From: an uncultured Pseudomonadota bacterium
GTDB lineage: Bacteria; Pseudomonadota; Gammaproteobacteria; Burkholderiales; SG8-39
DNA length: 7,664 bases
Direction of reading: 5' to 3'
Assembly (NCBI GenBank): GCA_903864555.1
Contig: CAIPGJ010000709.1
Span: forward strand, 1-7,664
Part shown: piece after piece, positions 1-6,581 of the stretch
Position numbering within the stretch: position 1 is the first letter of the stretch
Layout of the letters: every line of letters begins with the position of its first letter
The notes under the pieces: model-generated
What the model was told of the DNA's origin: nothing
The model's database searches: none
Seen by the model: only the letters and a program-made list of their open reading frames with translations
Position numbers and translations under genes: made by a program

Positions 1-75
1 AGGCAGGTTTTGTCTGGTGCGCGGCTGGCGCGCGACTGGCTATTCCGCAGCGCCGGCAAGGAAACCATTTCCTGA
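1..75 (+). CDS. possible C-terminal end of an upstream gene (partial)
   Basis: The frame beginning at base 1 is open for 24 codons and ends with TGA at 73-75. The peptide (ending ARDWLFRSAGKETIS) has a plausible protein-like composition, and the next gene starts about 125 bp later, which fits the 3' end of a gene running in from the left. I do not recognise the family. It is too short to prove coding, and it may be chance. Confidence 0.3.
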   Translation, partial: RQVLSGARLARDWLFRSAGKETIS

Positions 76-190
76 AAAGCAGATAACCAGAATTCAGTAT
101 ATCGGCTGAGGTGGGCAGGCTCTATATTGGCCCCAGCGTGTCTTTCCGCCAATGTCATCGACTACATCAAGATCATTCCAGGCGGCTAAA

Positions 191-196
191 AGGAGG
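191..196 (+). promoter_or_regulatory. strong ribosome binding site deciding the start of the first Bug gene
   Basis: AGGAGG lies 4 bases before ATG 201 and 10 bases before ATG 207. It places translation start in this pair of codons and argues against the in-frame GTG at 111. Confidence 0.75.
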
Positions 197-200
197 AATC

Positions 201-1283
201 ATGTTCATGGAAGTATTCAACAAGAGGGCGACGACCCTTTGTACATCCCTCACATTCGCAGAAGCACGACCTGCTATCTTGTCAAAGTGGAGACTTATCC
301 GGTGTTTCCTTAACGCAGCTGCAAGCTTCCATTTGGCCCGTGCGCTTGTCCTGACCAGCGTCTTTTGCGTCGGAGCCGGGCTTTCGCACGCCCAGGATTT
401 TCCGGTCAAACCCCTTCGTTTCGTGGTTCCCACCACGCCCGGGTCCACCGGCGACCTGGTTGCACGGGTGATGGGGATAGAAATGGCCAGAGTCATCGGC
501 CAGCCCGTGATCGTGGACAACAAACCCGGCGCCAACCAGATCATCGGCCTCGAGAATGTTGCGAGGCAGTCACCTGCTGACGGTTACACCATAGGCATCG
601 TCGGAATAGACGGCATGGCATTGTTGCCTCTCACCACAAAGGAGTTACGCTTCGATCCCCTCAAGGACCTGACCATGGTTCTGGGTATTGCGGAGGCGCG
701 TTACGTGCTGGTCTCTCCGGTGGCCAAACCGTGGAAGGCTTTCAATGAACTGGTTGCACATGCCAAGGCTAATCCTGGCAAGCTGAACTACGGCTCATCG
801 GTGCACCAGGTCCGCTTCCCCGTGATGATGCTGATGCAGGAGCTTGGTCTGGACATGCTGCATATTCCCTATTCCGGTGGGCGGCCCTACGAGCAGGCTT
901 TGGCCACCGGCACCCTTGACCTCGGTATCCTGACCGAGGGTTCGGCGAGCCGCGCGGGCAACGACTTCAACCTGCTGGCAACTACCGGCACGCAGCGCAT
1001 GGCAGCCCGCCCGAATGCTCCAATGTTTGCTGAAGTGGGATTTCCCCAGATCAAGGGACCAGCCTACGGCATGAGCGTGCGAACCGGCACCCCCCGGACC
1101 ATCGTCGATAAGTTGGCCGCCGCTGCAGGTACCGCGCTGGACAGACCGGAGGCCAGAGGGGCCATGGAGAAGCTGTTTTTGCGCGTGACGAATGAAAAGC
1201 CAGATGCCGTTACCAAGAGCACTGTGGAAACCTTCCGGTTTTATGCTGACTTTGCCAAGAAGGCCAACCTGAAGCCTGAGTAA
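201..1283 (+). CDS. Bug/TctC-family periplasmic solute-binding protein (tripartite tricarboxylate transporter type)
   Basis: Predicted extracytoplasmic binding protein of the Bug (TctC, PF03401) family, which captures small carboxylates or similar solutes in the periplasm. The start at ATG 201 is chosen because a perfect AGGAGG lies at 191-196; a GTG at 111 in the same frame has no such site. The product is 360 aa. The family body begins near residue 65 (QDFPVKPLRFVVPTTPGSTGD), with the N-K-P-G-A loop near 107-111, a P-A-D-G-Y-T segment, and H-I-P-Y-S-G-G later on, all typical of Bug proteins. A hydrophobic signal segment (about 46-64, ending LSHAQ) precedes it. The odd point is some 45 residues ahead of that segment, giving an unusually long N-region with less GC-rich codon use than the rest. 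A second ATG at 207 is possible. No TctA or TctB membrane genes are nearby. The solute is unknown. Confidence 0.9.
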   Translation: MFMEVFNKRATTLCTSLTFAEARPAILSKWRLIRCFLNAAASFHLARALVLTSVFCVGAGLSHAQDFPVKPLRFVVPTTPGSTGDLVARVMGIEMARVIGQPVIVDNKPGANQIIGLENVARQSPADGYTIGIVGIDGMALLPLTTKELRFDPLKDLTMVLGIAEARYVLVSPVAKPWKAFNELVAHAKANPGKLNYGSSVHQVRFPVMMLMQELGLDMLHIPYSGGRPYEQALATGTLDLGILTEGSASRAGNDFNLLATTGTQRMAARPNAPMFAEVGFPQIKGPAYGMSVRTGTPRTIVDKLAAAAGTALDRPEARGAMEKLFLRVTNEKPDAVTKSTVETFRFYADFAKKANLKPE

Positions 1284-1308
1284 CAACCTATTCTTGTTCT
1301 GTAAGGGA

Positions 1309-1331
1309 CCCTTTCAGCCTGACTGAAACGG
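1309..1331 (+). terminator. hairpin after the first Bug gene, weak terminator candidate
   Basis: TTTCAG and CTGAAA pair around a CCTGA loop, extended by two further C-G pairs across a mismatch. It lies 26 bases after the stop codon. No T-run follows, so intrinsic termination is doubtful; it could instead stabilise the 3' end of the transcript. Confidence 0.3.
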
Positions 1332-1437
1332 CCCCTGAAGTCGGAAAGCATGGGGGGGCTGCCGTCACGAGTATGCGCCCCCTCATTTTCAAATCGGTTT
1401 CAAGCCATGCAACAGCTGACAGAGGAGTAACGTTTCC

Positions 1438-2427
1438 ATGCGCTCTTGTCTTGTAGTTGGCGTTCATCTGGTCCTTACAGTGTTTGTGCTGGGTGTGTAT
1501 GGGCCTGCGCAGGCCCAGTATCCGTCACGGCCCGTGCAACTCATCATTCCTTATGGTCCGGGTTCATCCGACCTGATGGGACGGATCACTGCGAGTTGCC
1601 TTGCAACGCGTTTCAAGCAGCCGGTACCTGTGGTCAACAAGCCTGGTGCCAACACCCAGGTAGGCGGCATGTTCGTGAAGAGTTCACCGCCTGATGGCCA
1701 CACCTTGATCGTCACCAGCAGCGCCGGGGTGACCGATCTGGCCATGACCAAGGTGCCGACCTTTGATGTCAGGCAGGATCTGGAGGCCATTACCAAGATC
1801 GTCAACGGCAAGCAGGGCCTGTACCTGGGGGCCGGGTCTCCCGTCAAATCGATCGGTGATTTCCTTGCGTACGCCAAGGCCAATCCGGGCAAGGTCAACT
1901 ATGGCACCACAGGCATCGGTTCGGTCAATCACCTGGCCACCGAAGCCCTCGGACTCAATGCAGGCATCAGCATGGTGCACATTCCCTATCCGCAGGGCAC
2001 CGGTGCTGTCATGATCGCGCTGATGACCAACGAGATCCAGTTCGTGATGACGGGCATGTCCGGTGCTATCGGAACCCTCAATACGGGCAAGATCAGGCTG
2101 GTGTCAGTCCTTGAAAAGGAGCGTTCCCCGAATCGGCCAGACCTGCCTGCACTGGTCGAGCAGGTGCCGGGCATGACCAGTTTCACCGGGACCCTATGGT
2201 GGGGGCTGTTCAGCGCACCCAAAACGCCCAGGGCCATTGTGCAGAAGGTGCATGCCGAAGCCGCGGCTTGCCTCTCTGATCCGGGCGTCCGGGGTGCCCT
2301 CAAGAAATTGGGCTTTGAAGACAATGACATCATCGGCAATCCACCGGATGAATTCCGTGAATCCATCAACGAGGACGTGCGGCATCTGAAGGAAGTGGTG
2401 CAGCGCGCCAAACTGCCTCTGATCTAA
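1438..2427 (+). CDS. Bug/TctC-family periplasmic solute-binding protein
   Basis: Second Bug-family binding protein, 329 aa, the usual length. ATG 1438 is preceded by AGAGGAG at 1421-1427. The first 26 residues form a clean Sec signal peptide (hydrophobic core from about 5 to 20, ending PAQAQ), and the mature protein opens with YPSRPVQLIIPYGPGSSD, the standard Bug N-terminus. N-K-P-G-A-N (67-72), P-P-D-G-H-T (84-89) and the H-I-P-Y segment in the second half are also family marks. It lies 154 bp after the first Bug gene on the same strand, so the two may share a transcript. The proteins are only moderately alike, so this is not a recent tandem copy. No membrane permease subunits are seen. The 186-bp gap to the UGSC gene leaves open whether they are co-transcribed. 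The ligand cannot be told. Confidence 0.93.
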   Translation: MRSCLVVGVHLVLTVFVLGVYGPAQAQYPSRPVQLIIPYGPGSSDLMGRITASCLATRFKQPVPVVNKPGANTQVGGMFVKSSPPDGHTLIVTSSAGVTDLAMTKVPTFDVRQDLEAITKIVNGKQGLYLGAGSPVKSIGDFLAYAKANPGKVNYGTTGIGSVNHLATEALGLNAGISMVHIPYPQGTGAVMIALMTNEIQFVMTGMSGAIGTLNTGKIRLVSVLEKERSPNRPDLPALVEQVPGMTSFTGTLWWGLFSAPKTPRAIVQKVHAEAAACLSDPGVRGALKKLGFEDNDIIGNPPDEFRESINEDVRHLKEVVQRAKLPLI

Positions 2428-2535
2428 CTGGCTGTTGAAAGACGATTCCCGGGGCAGTTTGTGCACTTTTCATGAAGGCTTGTTCATTGGGAAGCGTTAT
2501 GCAGCAGCCCCAGGAGTTGGGGGCTAAAGGGGACC

Positions 2536-2555
2536 GGGGGACCGTGTCCCTCTTT
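2536..2555 (+). terminator. small hairpin with short T tract, weak terminator candidate
   Basis: GGGAC (2538-2542) and GTCCC (2546-2550) pair around CGT, extended by a G-U and a G-C pair, and are followed by TTT. It sits between the second Bug gene and the UGSC gene. If it works, it would separate or attenuate their transcription. The T tract is short, so confidence is low. Confidence 0.3.
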
Positions 2556-2613
2556 GTCAACAAGCTGCTGACGGACAAGCCCGTTGAACCATTTAACGAA
2601 GAAGGGAAAGACC

Positions 2614-3183
2614 ATGAAAGTCGAACTCATCGTTCCGGTTGCACCCGATGGCGGACAGACCAAGGCGGTGTCCAGCCGCATGCCCAGCCTGCGTGGCAAG
2701 GTAGTGGGCCTGCTCGACAACGACTGGAGCAGCTACGATTTGTTTCTGGATGGCATTGAACGTCATCTGAAAGGGCAGGCCGTGAAGGATGCCCGGCGCA
2801 TACATCATCCGCAGCGTCGGAATGTGCTGCCCAAAGCGGAGCTGGATGCGCTTGCCAAACAGATGGACACCGCGATCGTCGGCCTCGGCGCCTGAGGCGG
2901 TTGCACGGCGGCAGTTGTCGCCCATGGCGCTGAGCTGGAGCGCAGAGGCATACCAGCAGTGGTGATCGTCACCGAGGCCTTCGTTACGCTCGCCAGGAGT
3001 CTGGCGCGCTCGCGTGGCTGTCCGGAGCTTCCCATGGTGATCCTTCCCCATCCCTTCGAGACCCTTTCCGGGGCCGTTGTGGATCGTTTCGCCCGGGACA
3101 AGTTCGCCGAAATCCTGCGCAGCCTGACGGGCAGCGGCACCGGTACGCCGGCTGGCCATTCATCTGATGACGTGACGGACTGA
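2614..3183 (+). CDS. UGSC-family selenoprotein, in-frame TGA (2893-2895) read as selenocysteine
   Basis: The frame from ATG 2614 runs 93 codons to TGA, then 95 more codons without interruption to TGA at 3181-3183, giving 189 aa with residue 94 as selenocysteine. ATG 2614 has a modest GAAGGG upstream (2601-2606). Residues 26-36 (LRGKVVGLLDN) and 85-93 lead into U94-G-G-C97-T, followed by A-E-L-E-R-R-G-I-P, a V-I-V-T-E-A-F strand and P-H-P-F (145-148). This order matches the UGSC family of bacterial (seleno)proteins, where the TGA aligns with a conserved Sec or Cys next to a second Cys. The family usually has Ser at the third motif position; here it is Gly. The function of the family is not established. 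The U-x-x-C-T and I-P-H-P context recalls GrdB/PrdB reductase subunits, suggesting a selenolate redox or nucleophilic site. A hairpin follows the TGA. The next gene starts 2 bp after the stop. A pseudogene is unlikely because similarity to the family continues in the same frame on both sides. Confidence 0.88.
2907..2922 (+). promoter_or_regulatory. candidate bacterial SECIS hairpin of the UGSC gene
   Basis: GGCGGC (2907-2912) pairs with GTCGCC (2917-2922), six pairs including one G-U, closed by the four-base loop AGTT. The loop starts 18 bases after the TGA and has G in its second position. Bacterial SECIS elements bound by SelB are known to have a small apical loop with a G among its first two bases, about 16-37 bases past the UGA, so position and loop both fit. 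The call is by eye, without energy calculation. Confidence 0.6.
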
Positions 3184-3185
3184 GC

Positions 3186-4226
3186 ATGAGCCTGGCAGAA
3201 CACATCTTTCTCGACGATGACCTGGAAGGCATCATCGACTTCATGGAAGACAACGGTTGGTCCGACGGACTGCCCATCATTCCCCCCACGGTCAAGCGGG
3301 TCGATGCCATGCTGGCCGCCCTGGGTCGGGACCGTTCCGAGATCATTACGGTGCTGGCTCCGCGCTATGGCGAGGCCACGCTTGAGCGCATCGCTGTCAA
3401 TGCCGTGATGGCCGGCTGCCGACCGGCCTATTTTCCGCTTGTCGTGACGGCCGTCGAGATCATGGGCCAGCCGGAATTTCCGCTCCTGCCCATCAATACC
3501 ACCACCAATCCCGTGGCCATCATGTGTCTCATCAATGGGCCGGTGCGCAACGAGCTGAACATCAATTGCAGCTTTGGCCTGCTCGGGCCTGGCTGGCGGG
3601 CCAATGCCACCATAGGCCGGGCGATACGCCTGGTGCAGCTCAATATCGCCGGCTCCATTCCCGGTCGCACGACCATGTCCACCCAGGGCTCGCCTGGCCG
3701 ATACACGATGTGCTTTGGTGAATTCGAGGAGAAGAGTCCCTGGCCGCCCTACCATGTCGAGCAGGGTTTCGATCCGGAGGACAGCACGGTCACGCTGGCA
3801 GCGGTGACCGGCACCACGCCCACTTCGGACACCTCCAGCAAGACCGCCGACGATCTGCTTATCACGCTGTCCGGGACGATGGAATGGTCCGGCGTGCAGA
3901 CGCTCCGCTACGGCGAGGGCTATGGATGGTTGCTGCTCAATCCCGACCACGCGGAGATCCTCGGCATTCGAGCCGGCATGAGCAAGGCCGAAGTGCGCCG
4001 GCAGTTGTTCGAGCGGACCAGTCGGTTTCCGTTGGAGCGGCTTGCGCCGTGGGAGCGGGAATACATCCGCTCCGAGGGAAGGGCCAATGGGGACACGGCC
4101 CGTGTTTTTCCCAGTCCGGACAACATTCGTGTGGTCGTGGCTGGTGGACCGGGGGGCTTGCATGCCACTTTCTGTCCACCATTCGTTGCCTCGACACCGA
4201 TGACTCGACGAATCGGGAATCGCTGA
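3186..4226 (+). CDS. conserved protein of unknown function, partner of the UGSC selenoprotein
   Basis: 346-aa soluble protein with no signal peptide or membrane segment. I do not know an assigned function. From memory, proteins with the N-terminal DDNGWSDGLP-like and I-P-P-T pattern, a central A-V-N-A-V-M-A-G-C-R-P stretch (72-80), G-P-G-W-R-A-N-A-T-I-G-R (134-145) and a tail with V-A-G-G near 318-321 are found next to, or fused with, UGSC proteins. Here residues 22-34 read DNGWSDGLPIIPP. There are five cysteines (78, 114, 128, 176, 330); C78, in the conserved-looking segment, is the best candidate for a redox role. ATG 3186 lies 2 bp after the UGSC stop and lacks a good Shine-Dalgarno site, so translation probably depends on ribosomes finishing the UGSC gene. 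The tight pairing implies a shared complex or pathway. The role of the pair is inference. Confidence 0.85.
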   Translation: MSLAEHIFLDDDLEGIIDFMEDNGWSDGLPIIPPTVKRVDAMLAALGRDRSEIITVLAPRYGEATLERIAVNAVMAGCRPAYFPLVVTAVEIMGQPEFPLLPINTTTNPVAIMCLINGPVRNELNINCSFGLLGPGWRANATIGRAIRLVQLNIAGSIPGRTTMSTQGSPGRYTMCFGEFEEKSPWPPYHVEQGFDPEDSTVTLAAVTGTTPTSDTSSKTADDLLITLSGTMEWSGVQTLRYGEGYGWLLLNPDHAEILGIRAGMSKAEVRRQLFERTSRFPLERLAPWEREYIRSEGRANGDTARVFPSPDNIRVVVAGGPGGLHATFCPPFVASTPMTRRIGNR

Positions 4227-4399
4227 TCAGGTCTGGGCCCATTCCATGGCCTGAATGGCAATCAATGCTGCTTCAGCGGCTTGCTCATGAAGCTTGCCGC
4301 CACCGTCGAGAACGCGGCCGGGATCTTGCAGCTTCAGTCCAGCGTGTGGGTGCGTTCGCAGATGCGCCCAAAAGGTCTTCAGGACATTCTGTCTGCCAC

Positions 4400-5305
4400 T
4401 CAGCGCGGCCCGTCCACCCCGGTGGGCTTGAAGTAGGTTGTTGAGTTGGTGCGCACCGCGCGCCAGGGCATCTCGGTGCCAGTGTAGGACTCAGCGTCGC
4501 CGCGCACCGGGCGCATCCATTTCGCCTTGCCTTCGATGACATCGCCCTTGACCCGCCCGCTGAATTCCAGCGCCTGGTTACCCCCTTGTCCGGACAGCGG
4601 GATGTGCATCAGGAAGGTGAACTGGTCGCCGTCCAGTTTGAATTCGCGGATCTGCCGGCGCACCGTGCCCACGCGCACCACGCCGTCGGCGTGCTGGAAG
4701 GTCTGGTCGATAATGGCGTCGAACCGGCTTTTCTTCTGGCCCGGCAGGGCAAGCTCCCAGCGCCAGTTCCCCTCGATCCTCGCCGGCACCACCCACAGGC
4801 GCACGGTGGCCTGCTCGGGGTCCACGGCGTCCGGTTTCCAGTCGCCCATGTCGAACAGTTGCGACACGATGCGCGTGCCCGGCCGCGCCTCCAGCATGAT
4901 CTTGTTGCGCAACAGGCGCATCAGTTCCGGAAACAGCCACATGTAGATGACATCGACCTTCGAGATATCAGCGTCGAACACGTTCTGGTGTTGGAACCTG
5001 ACCCGGTCATGCACCCCTGCCACCCAGGCCCTGCCCGTGGCCTCGCGCACCAGCTTCGGGTCGATGTCCACGCCGAAGCCGGTGACCTTGGGGTTGGCCA
5101 GGGCCGAGCCGATCACCAGGCGCCCATCGCCCGAGCCGAGGTCGGTCACCACTTCGCCGGGCTTCAGCTTGGCGAGCACGATCATGCGCGCCACCACTTC
5201 CTCGCGGCTGCCTACCCACAGCGAGAACATCGCTTGCGCCAGGGCAGCCGACGGGGCCGCGAGCATGGAAAGGATCACCAGGGTTCTGCACACACGCTTG
5301 AGCAT
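4400..5305 (-). CDS. class I SAM-dependent methyltransferase with N-terminal signal peptide
   Basis: Predicted methyltransferase of the Rossmann-fold class I type, 301 aa. The SAM-binding motif I is T-D-L-G-S-G-D-G-R (54-62) and the acidic end of strand 2 is G-V-D-I-D (78-82); V-D-V-I-Y-M-W-L-F (118-126) occupies the motif IV place. Residues 1-24 (MLKRV..., ending AALAQA) look like a Sec signal peptide with a hydrophobic core, implying export or membrane tethering. The C-terminal half (about 160-301) is beta-rich and not part of the core fold; I do not recognise it. ATG 5305 is chosen because GAGG lies 6 bases before it; another ATG six bases upstream would overlap that site. It is convergent with the UGSC partner gene. 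The substrate is unknown. Confidence 0.85.
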   Translation of the reverse strand: MLKRVCRTLVILSMLAAPSAALAQAMFSLWVGSREEVVARMIVLAKLKPGEVVTDLGSGDGRLVIGSALANPKVTGFGVDIDPKLVREATGRAWVAGVHDRVRFQHQNVFDADISKVDVIYMWLFPELMRLLRNKIMLEARPGTRIVSQLFDMGDWKPDAVDPEQATVRLWVVPARIEGNWRWELALPGQKKSRFDAIIDQTFQHADGVVRVGTVRRQIREFKLDGDQFTFLMHIPLSGQGGNQALEFSGRVKGDVIEGKAKWMRPVRGDAESYTGTEMPWRAVRTNSTTYFKPTGVDGPR

Positions 5306-5311
5306 TGTCAT

Positions 5312-5315
5312 CCTC
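5312..5315 (-). promoter_or_regulatory. ribosome binding site deciding the methyltransferase start
   Basis: On the minus strand GAGG is followed directly by ATGACAATG. The spacing of 6 bases suits the second ATG (5305), while the first ATG (5311) would have no spacing at all. Confidence 0.55.
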
Positions 5316-5543
5316 GAACGGGTTGGGTCAGAAACAACACGTGCCGCATCGCGGCGGCAGAAAAGGCCGGCAGTTTAGTTTGGTCCGGCGGCAAAAGCGT
5401 GCCTTGTTCCGGTGAGGGGGGGCGTGGGCGTCACATCGATCCGTGGGCATTCAGGCAGGGGTAGGGGGCCGCCGCGGCAGGGCCAGCGGTGTTAACCCCG
5501 CTTGTCAAAGGGGATAAACCTCGCTGCCCCGGAAAATCGGTGA

Positions 5544-5565
5544 AGAAACACCCTGGACATGGGTG
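5544..5565 (-). terminator. likely intrinsic terminator of the amidohydrolase gene
   Basis: Read on the minus strand, CACCC and GGGTG pair around a seven-base loop and are followed by TTTCTT, starting about 10 bases after the amidohydrolase stop codon. The stem is only 5 bp, so strength is uncertain. The rest of the 263-bp gap to the methyltransferase shows nothing else I can name. Confidence 0.4.
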
Positions 5566-5574
5566 CCTGGGTCT

Positions 5575-6408
5575 TCAGACTTTCCAGCCCAACCACTCAC
5601 ACACGGCGCGGCCCATGATCCATTCCTTGTCCTCGGTGGACAGCCAGGGCAGTTCTTCGGTGAAGTGGGTGACGCACTGGCGGTAGGTGCAGGGCAGGCG
5701 CGTGAAGTCGGAACCCCAGAACATGCGTTTCGGCCCGAAGGCATCGTAGACGCGGCGGATGTAGCCATCGAGGTTGCGGTAGGGGTAGGCGTCGGTGGTG
5801 TAGCCAGGCAGGGCGCTTGATTTCACGGCGATGTTCGGACGTTTGGCGAGGGCGAGCAGCTTGTCCAGGTCGCGGAAACATGCCGTGTCGCGAAAGCTGC
5901 TGTCCAGGGCCAGGTGGTCCATGGTGATCCTCAGGCCCGGATGGCGCTCTGCCACTTCGTCGATCAGGTGGCAGGTGGCGTGGGTGACCAGGAGGTACAC
6001 CGGCATGCCGACCCGCTCGGCCTCGGCCCATAGCCAGTTGAGCCGGCCTTCGAGGAGAATGGGCTTCATTTCCGGCGCGGTGAGCGAATAGCGCAGCCCC
6101 AGCATGCCGGGTTGCTGACGCCAGGTGGCGAGTTTGCCGCGCGATTCAGGCAGGTCCGGATCGAGCCGGCCCATGATGGCGAAACGCTGCGGGTGGCTCT
6201 TCACCGCATCCAGTGCGAGGTCGTTGCGGTCGCCCTCCCACTTCGGCGGCACGATGACGACGCGGTCAACGCCGGCTGCATCCATCTCGGCGAGCAGTTC
6301 TTCCTTGTACAGCGCCTTGGGCCGGTGGGCCTTGCCGCGTCCGGGTGGCCAGGGGCGATCCGGTGTGTTTTCTCCCCACATGTGGACCTGGGCATCGACG
6401 ATCATCAT
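5575..6408 (-). CDS. amidohydrolase-2 family metal-dependent hydrolase (TIM barrel)
   Basis: 277-aa cytoplasmic protein of the amidohydrolase 2 family (PF04909), which includes hydrolases such as lactonases and decarboxylases acting on organic acids. ATG 6408 follows AGGAGG by 8 bases; upstream in-frame codons back to 6477 lack support. Strand 1 reads M-I-V-D-A-Q-V-H (2-9), strand 5/6 carries T-M-D-H-L-A-L-D with H165, and the final metal or catalytic aspartate is in W-G-S-D-F (231-235, D234). An R-Y-S-L segment at 106-109 is also typical. The first metal ligand His of the usual D-x-H-x-H is replaced by Gln, leaving only H9, as in some family branches. There is no signal peptide. It is divergent from the selenoperoxiredoxin gene with 173 bp between the starts. 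The substrate is not evident; nearby Bug genes hint at a carboxylate. Confidence 0.88.
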   Translation of the reverse strand: MMIVDAQVHMWGENTPDRPWPPGRGKAHRPKALYKEELLAEMDAAGVDRVVIVPPKWEGDRNDLALDAVKSHPQRFAIMGRLDPDLPESRGKLATWRQQPGMLGLRYSLTAPEMKPILLEGRLNWLWAEAERVGMPVYLLVTHATCHLIDEVAERHPGLRITMDHLALDSSFRDTACFRDLDKLLALAKRPNIAVKSSALPGYTTDAYPYRNLDGYIRRVYDAFGPKRMFWGSDFTRLPCTYRQCVTHFTEELPWLSTEDKEWIMGRAVCEWLGWKV

Positions 6409-6416
6409 GACTGCTT

Positions 6417-6422
6417 CCTCCT
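6417..6422 (-). promoter_or_regulatory. ribosome binding site of the amidohydrolase gene
   Basis: Perfect AGGAGG on the minus strand, 8 bases before ATG 6408. It fixes the start at the MMIVDAQVH N-terminus rather than at the upstream in-frame codons. Confidence 0.75.
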
Positions 6423-6581
6423 GTTGGTGGTGTGCCGGCAAGGCTGCGGCGTATCCCGACCGGCGATGCTGCCACAAAAGAACCGTGCTTGGGCATGCTG
6501 CCTGTAGGGTCTTGTTCGGCGTTCAGGGTCGCCCGATTCAGGTAATCTTTGCACTGCACCAACCACACAAGGAGAGCTTTG

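Noticed and set aside
73..189. TGA at 73-75 as a third selenocysteine codon, with readthrough to TAA 187-189
   Set aside because: The downstream peptide shows no family likeness or adjacent Cys, and it runs into the ribosome binding site of the first Bug gene; an ordinary stop is more likely.
2584..2613. Upstream TTG start for the UGSC gene
   Set aside because: ATG 2614 has a purine-rich site at suitable spacing and gives the MKVELIVPV-type start; the ten extra residues have no support.
2959..3183. Separate gene starting at GTG 2959
   Set aside because: It is the 3' part of the UGSC selenoprotein; the frame is open back to TGA 2893 with family-like sequence in between, including C97.
2614..3183. 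UGSC gene as a nonsense-mutated pseudogene
   Set aside because: The TGA falls exactly at the family's Sec/Cys site, a fitting hairpin follows, there are no other disruptions, and a second TGA gene in the window has the same pattern.
2805..4163. Minus-strand 452-codon open frame across the UGSC and partner genes
   Set aside because: It overlaps two well-supported genes on the other strand, its product is rich in Arg, Gly, His and Pro without domain marks, and it has no ribosome binding site; it is a GC-rich antisense shadow.
4224..4436. TGA at 4224-4226 as selenocysteine extending the UGSC partner
   Set aside because: The protein already ends with the family-like tail (V-A-G-G, then M-T-R-R-I), and the following peptide shows no Sec/Cys motif context.
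4586..5464. Plus-strand 292-codon open frame opposite the methyltransferase
   Set aside because: The minus strand carries clear methyltransferase motifs; this frame gives low-complexity His/Arg-rich sequence typical of a shadow.
6512..6548. Promoter TTGTTC ... TAATCT before the peroxiredoxin gene
   Set aside because: The spacing between the boxes is about 25 bases, too long for a sigma-70 promoter, and the boxes match poorly.
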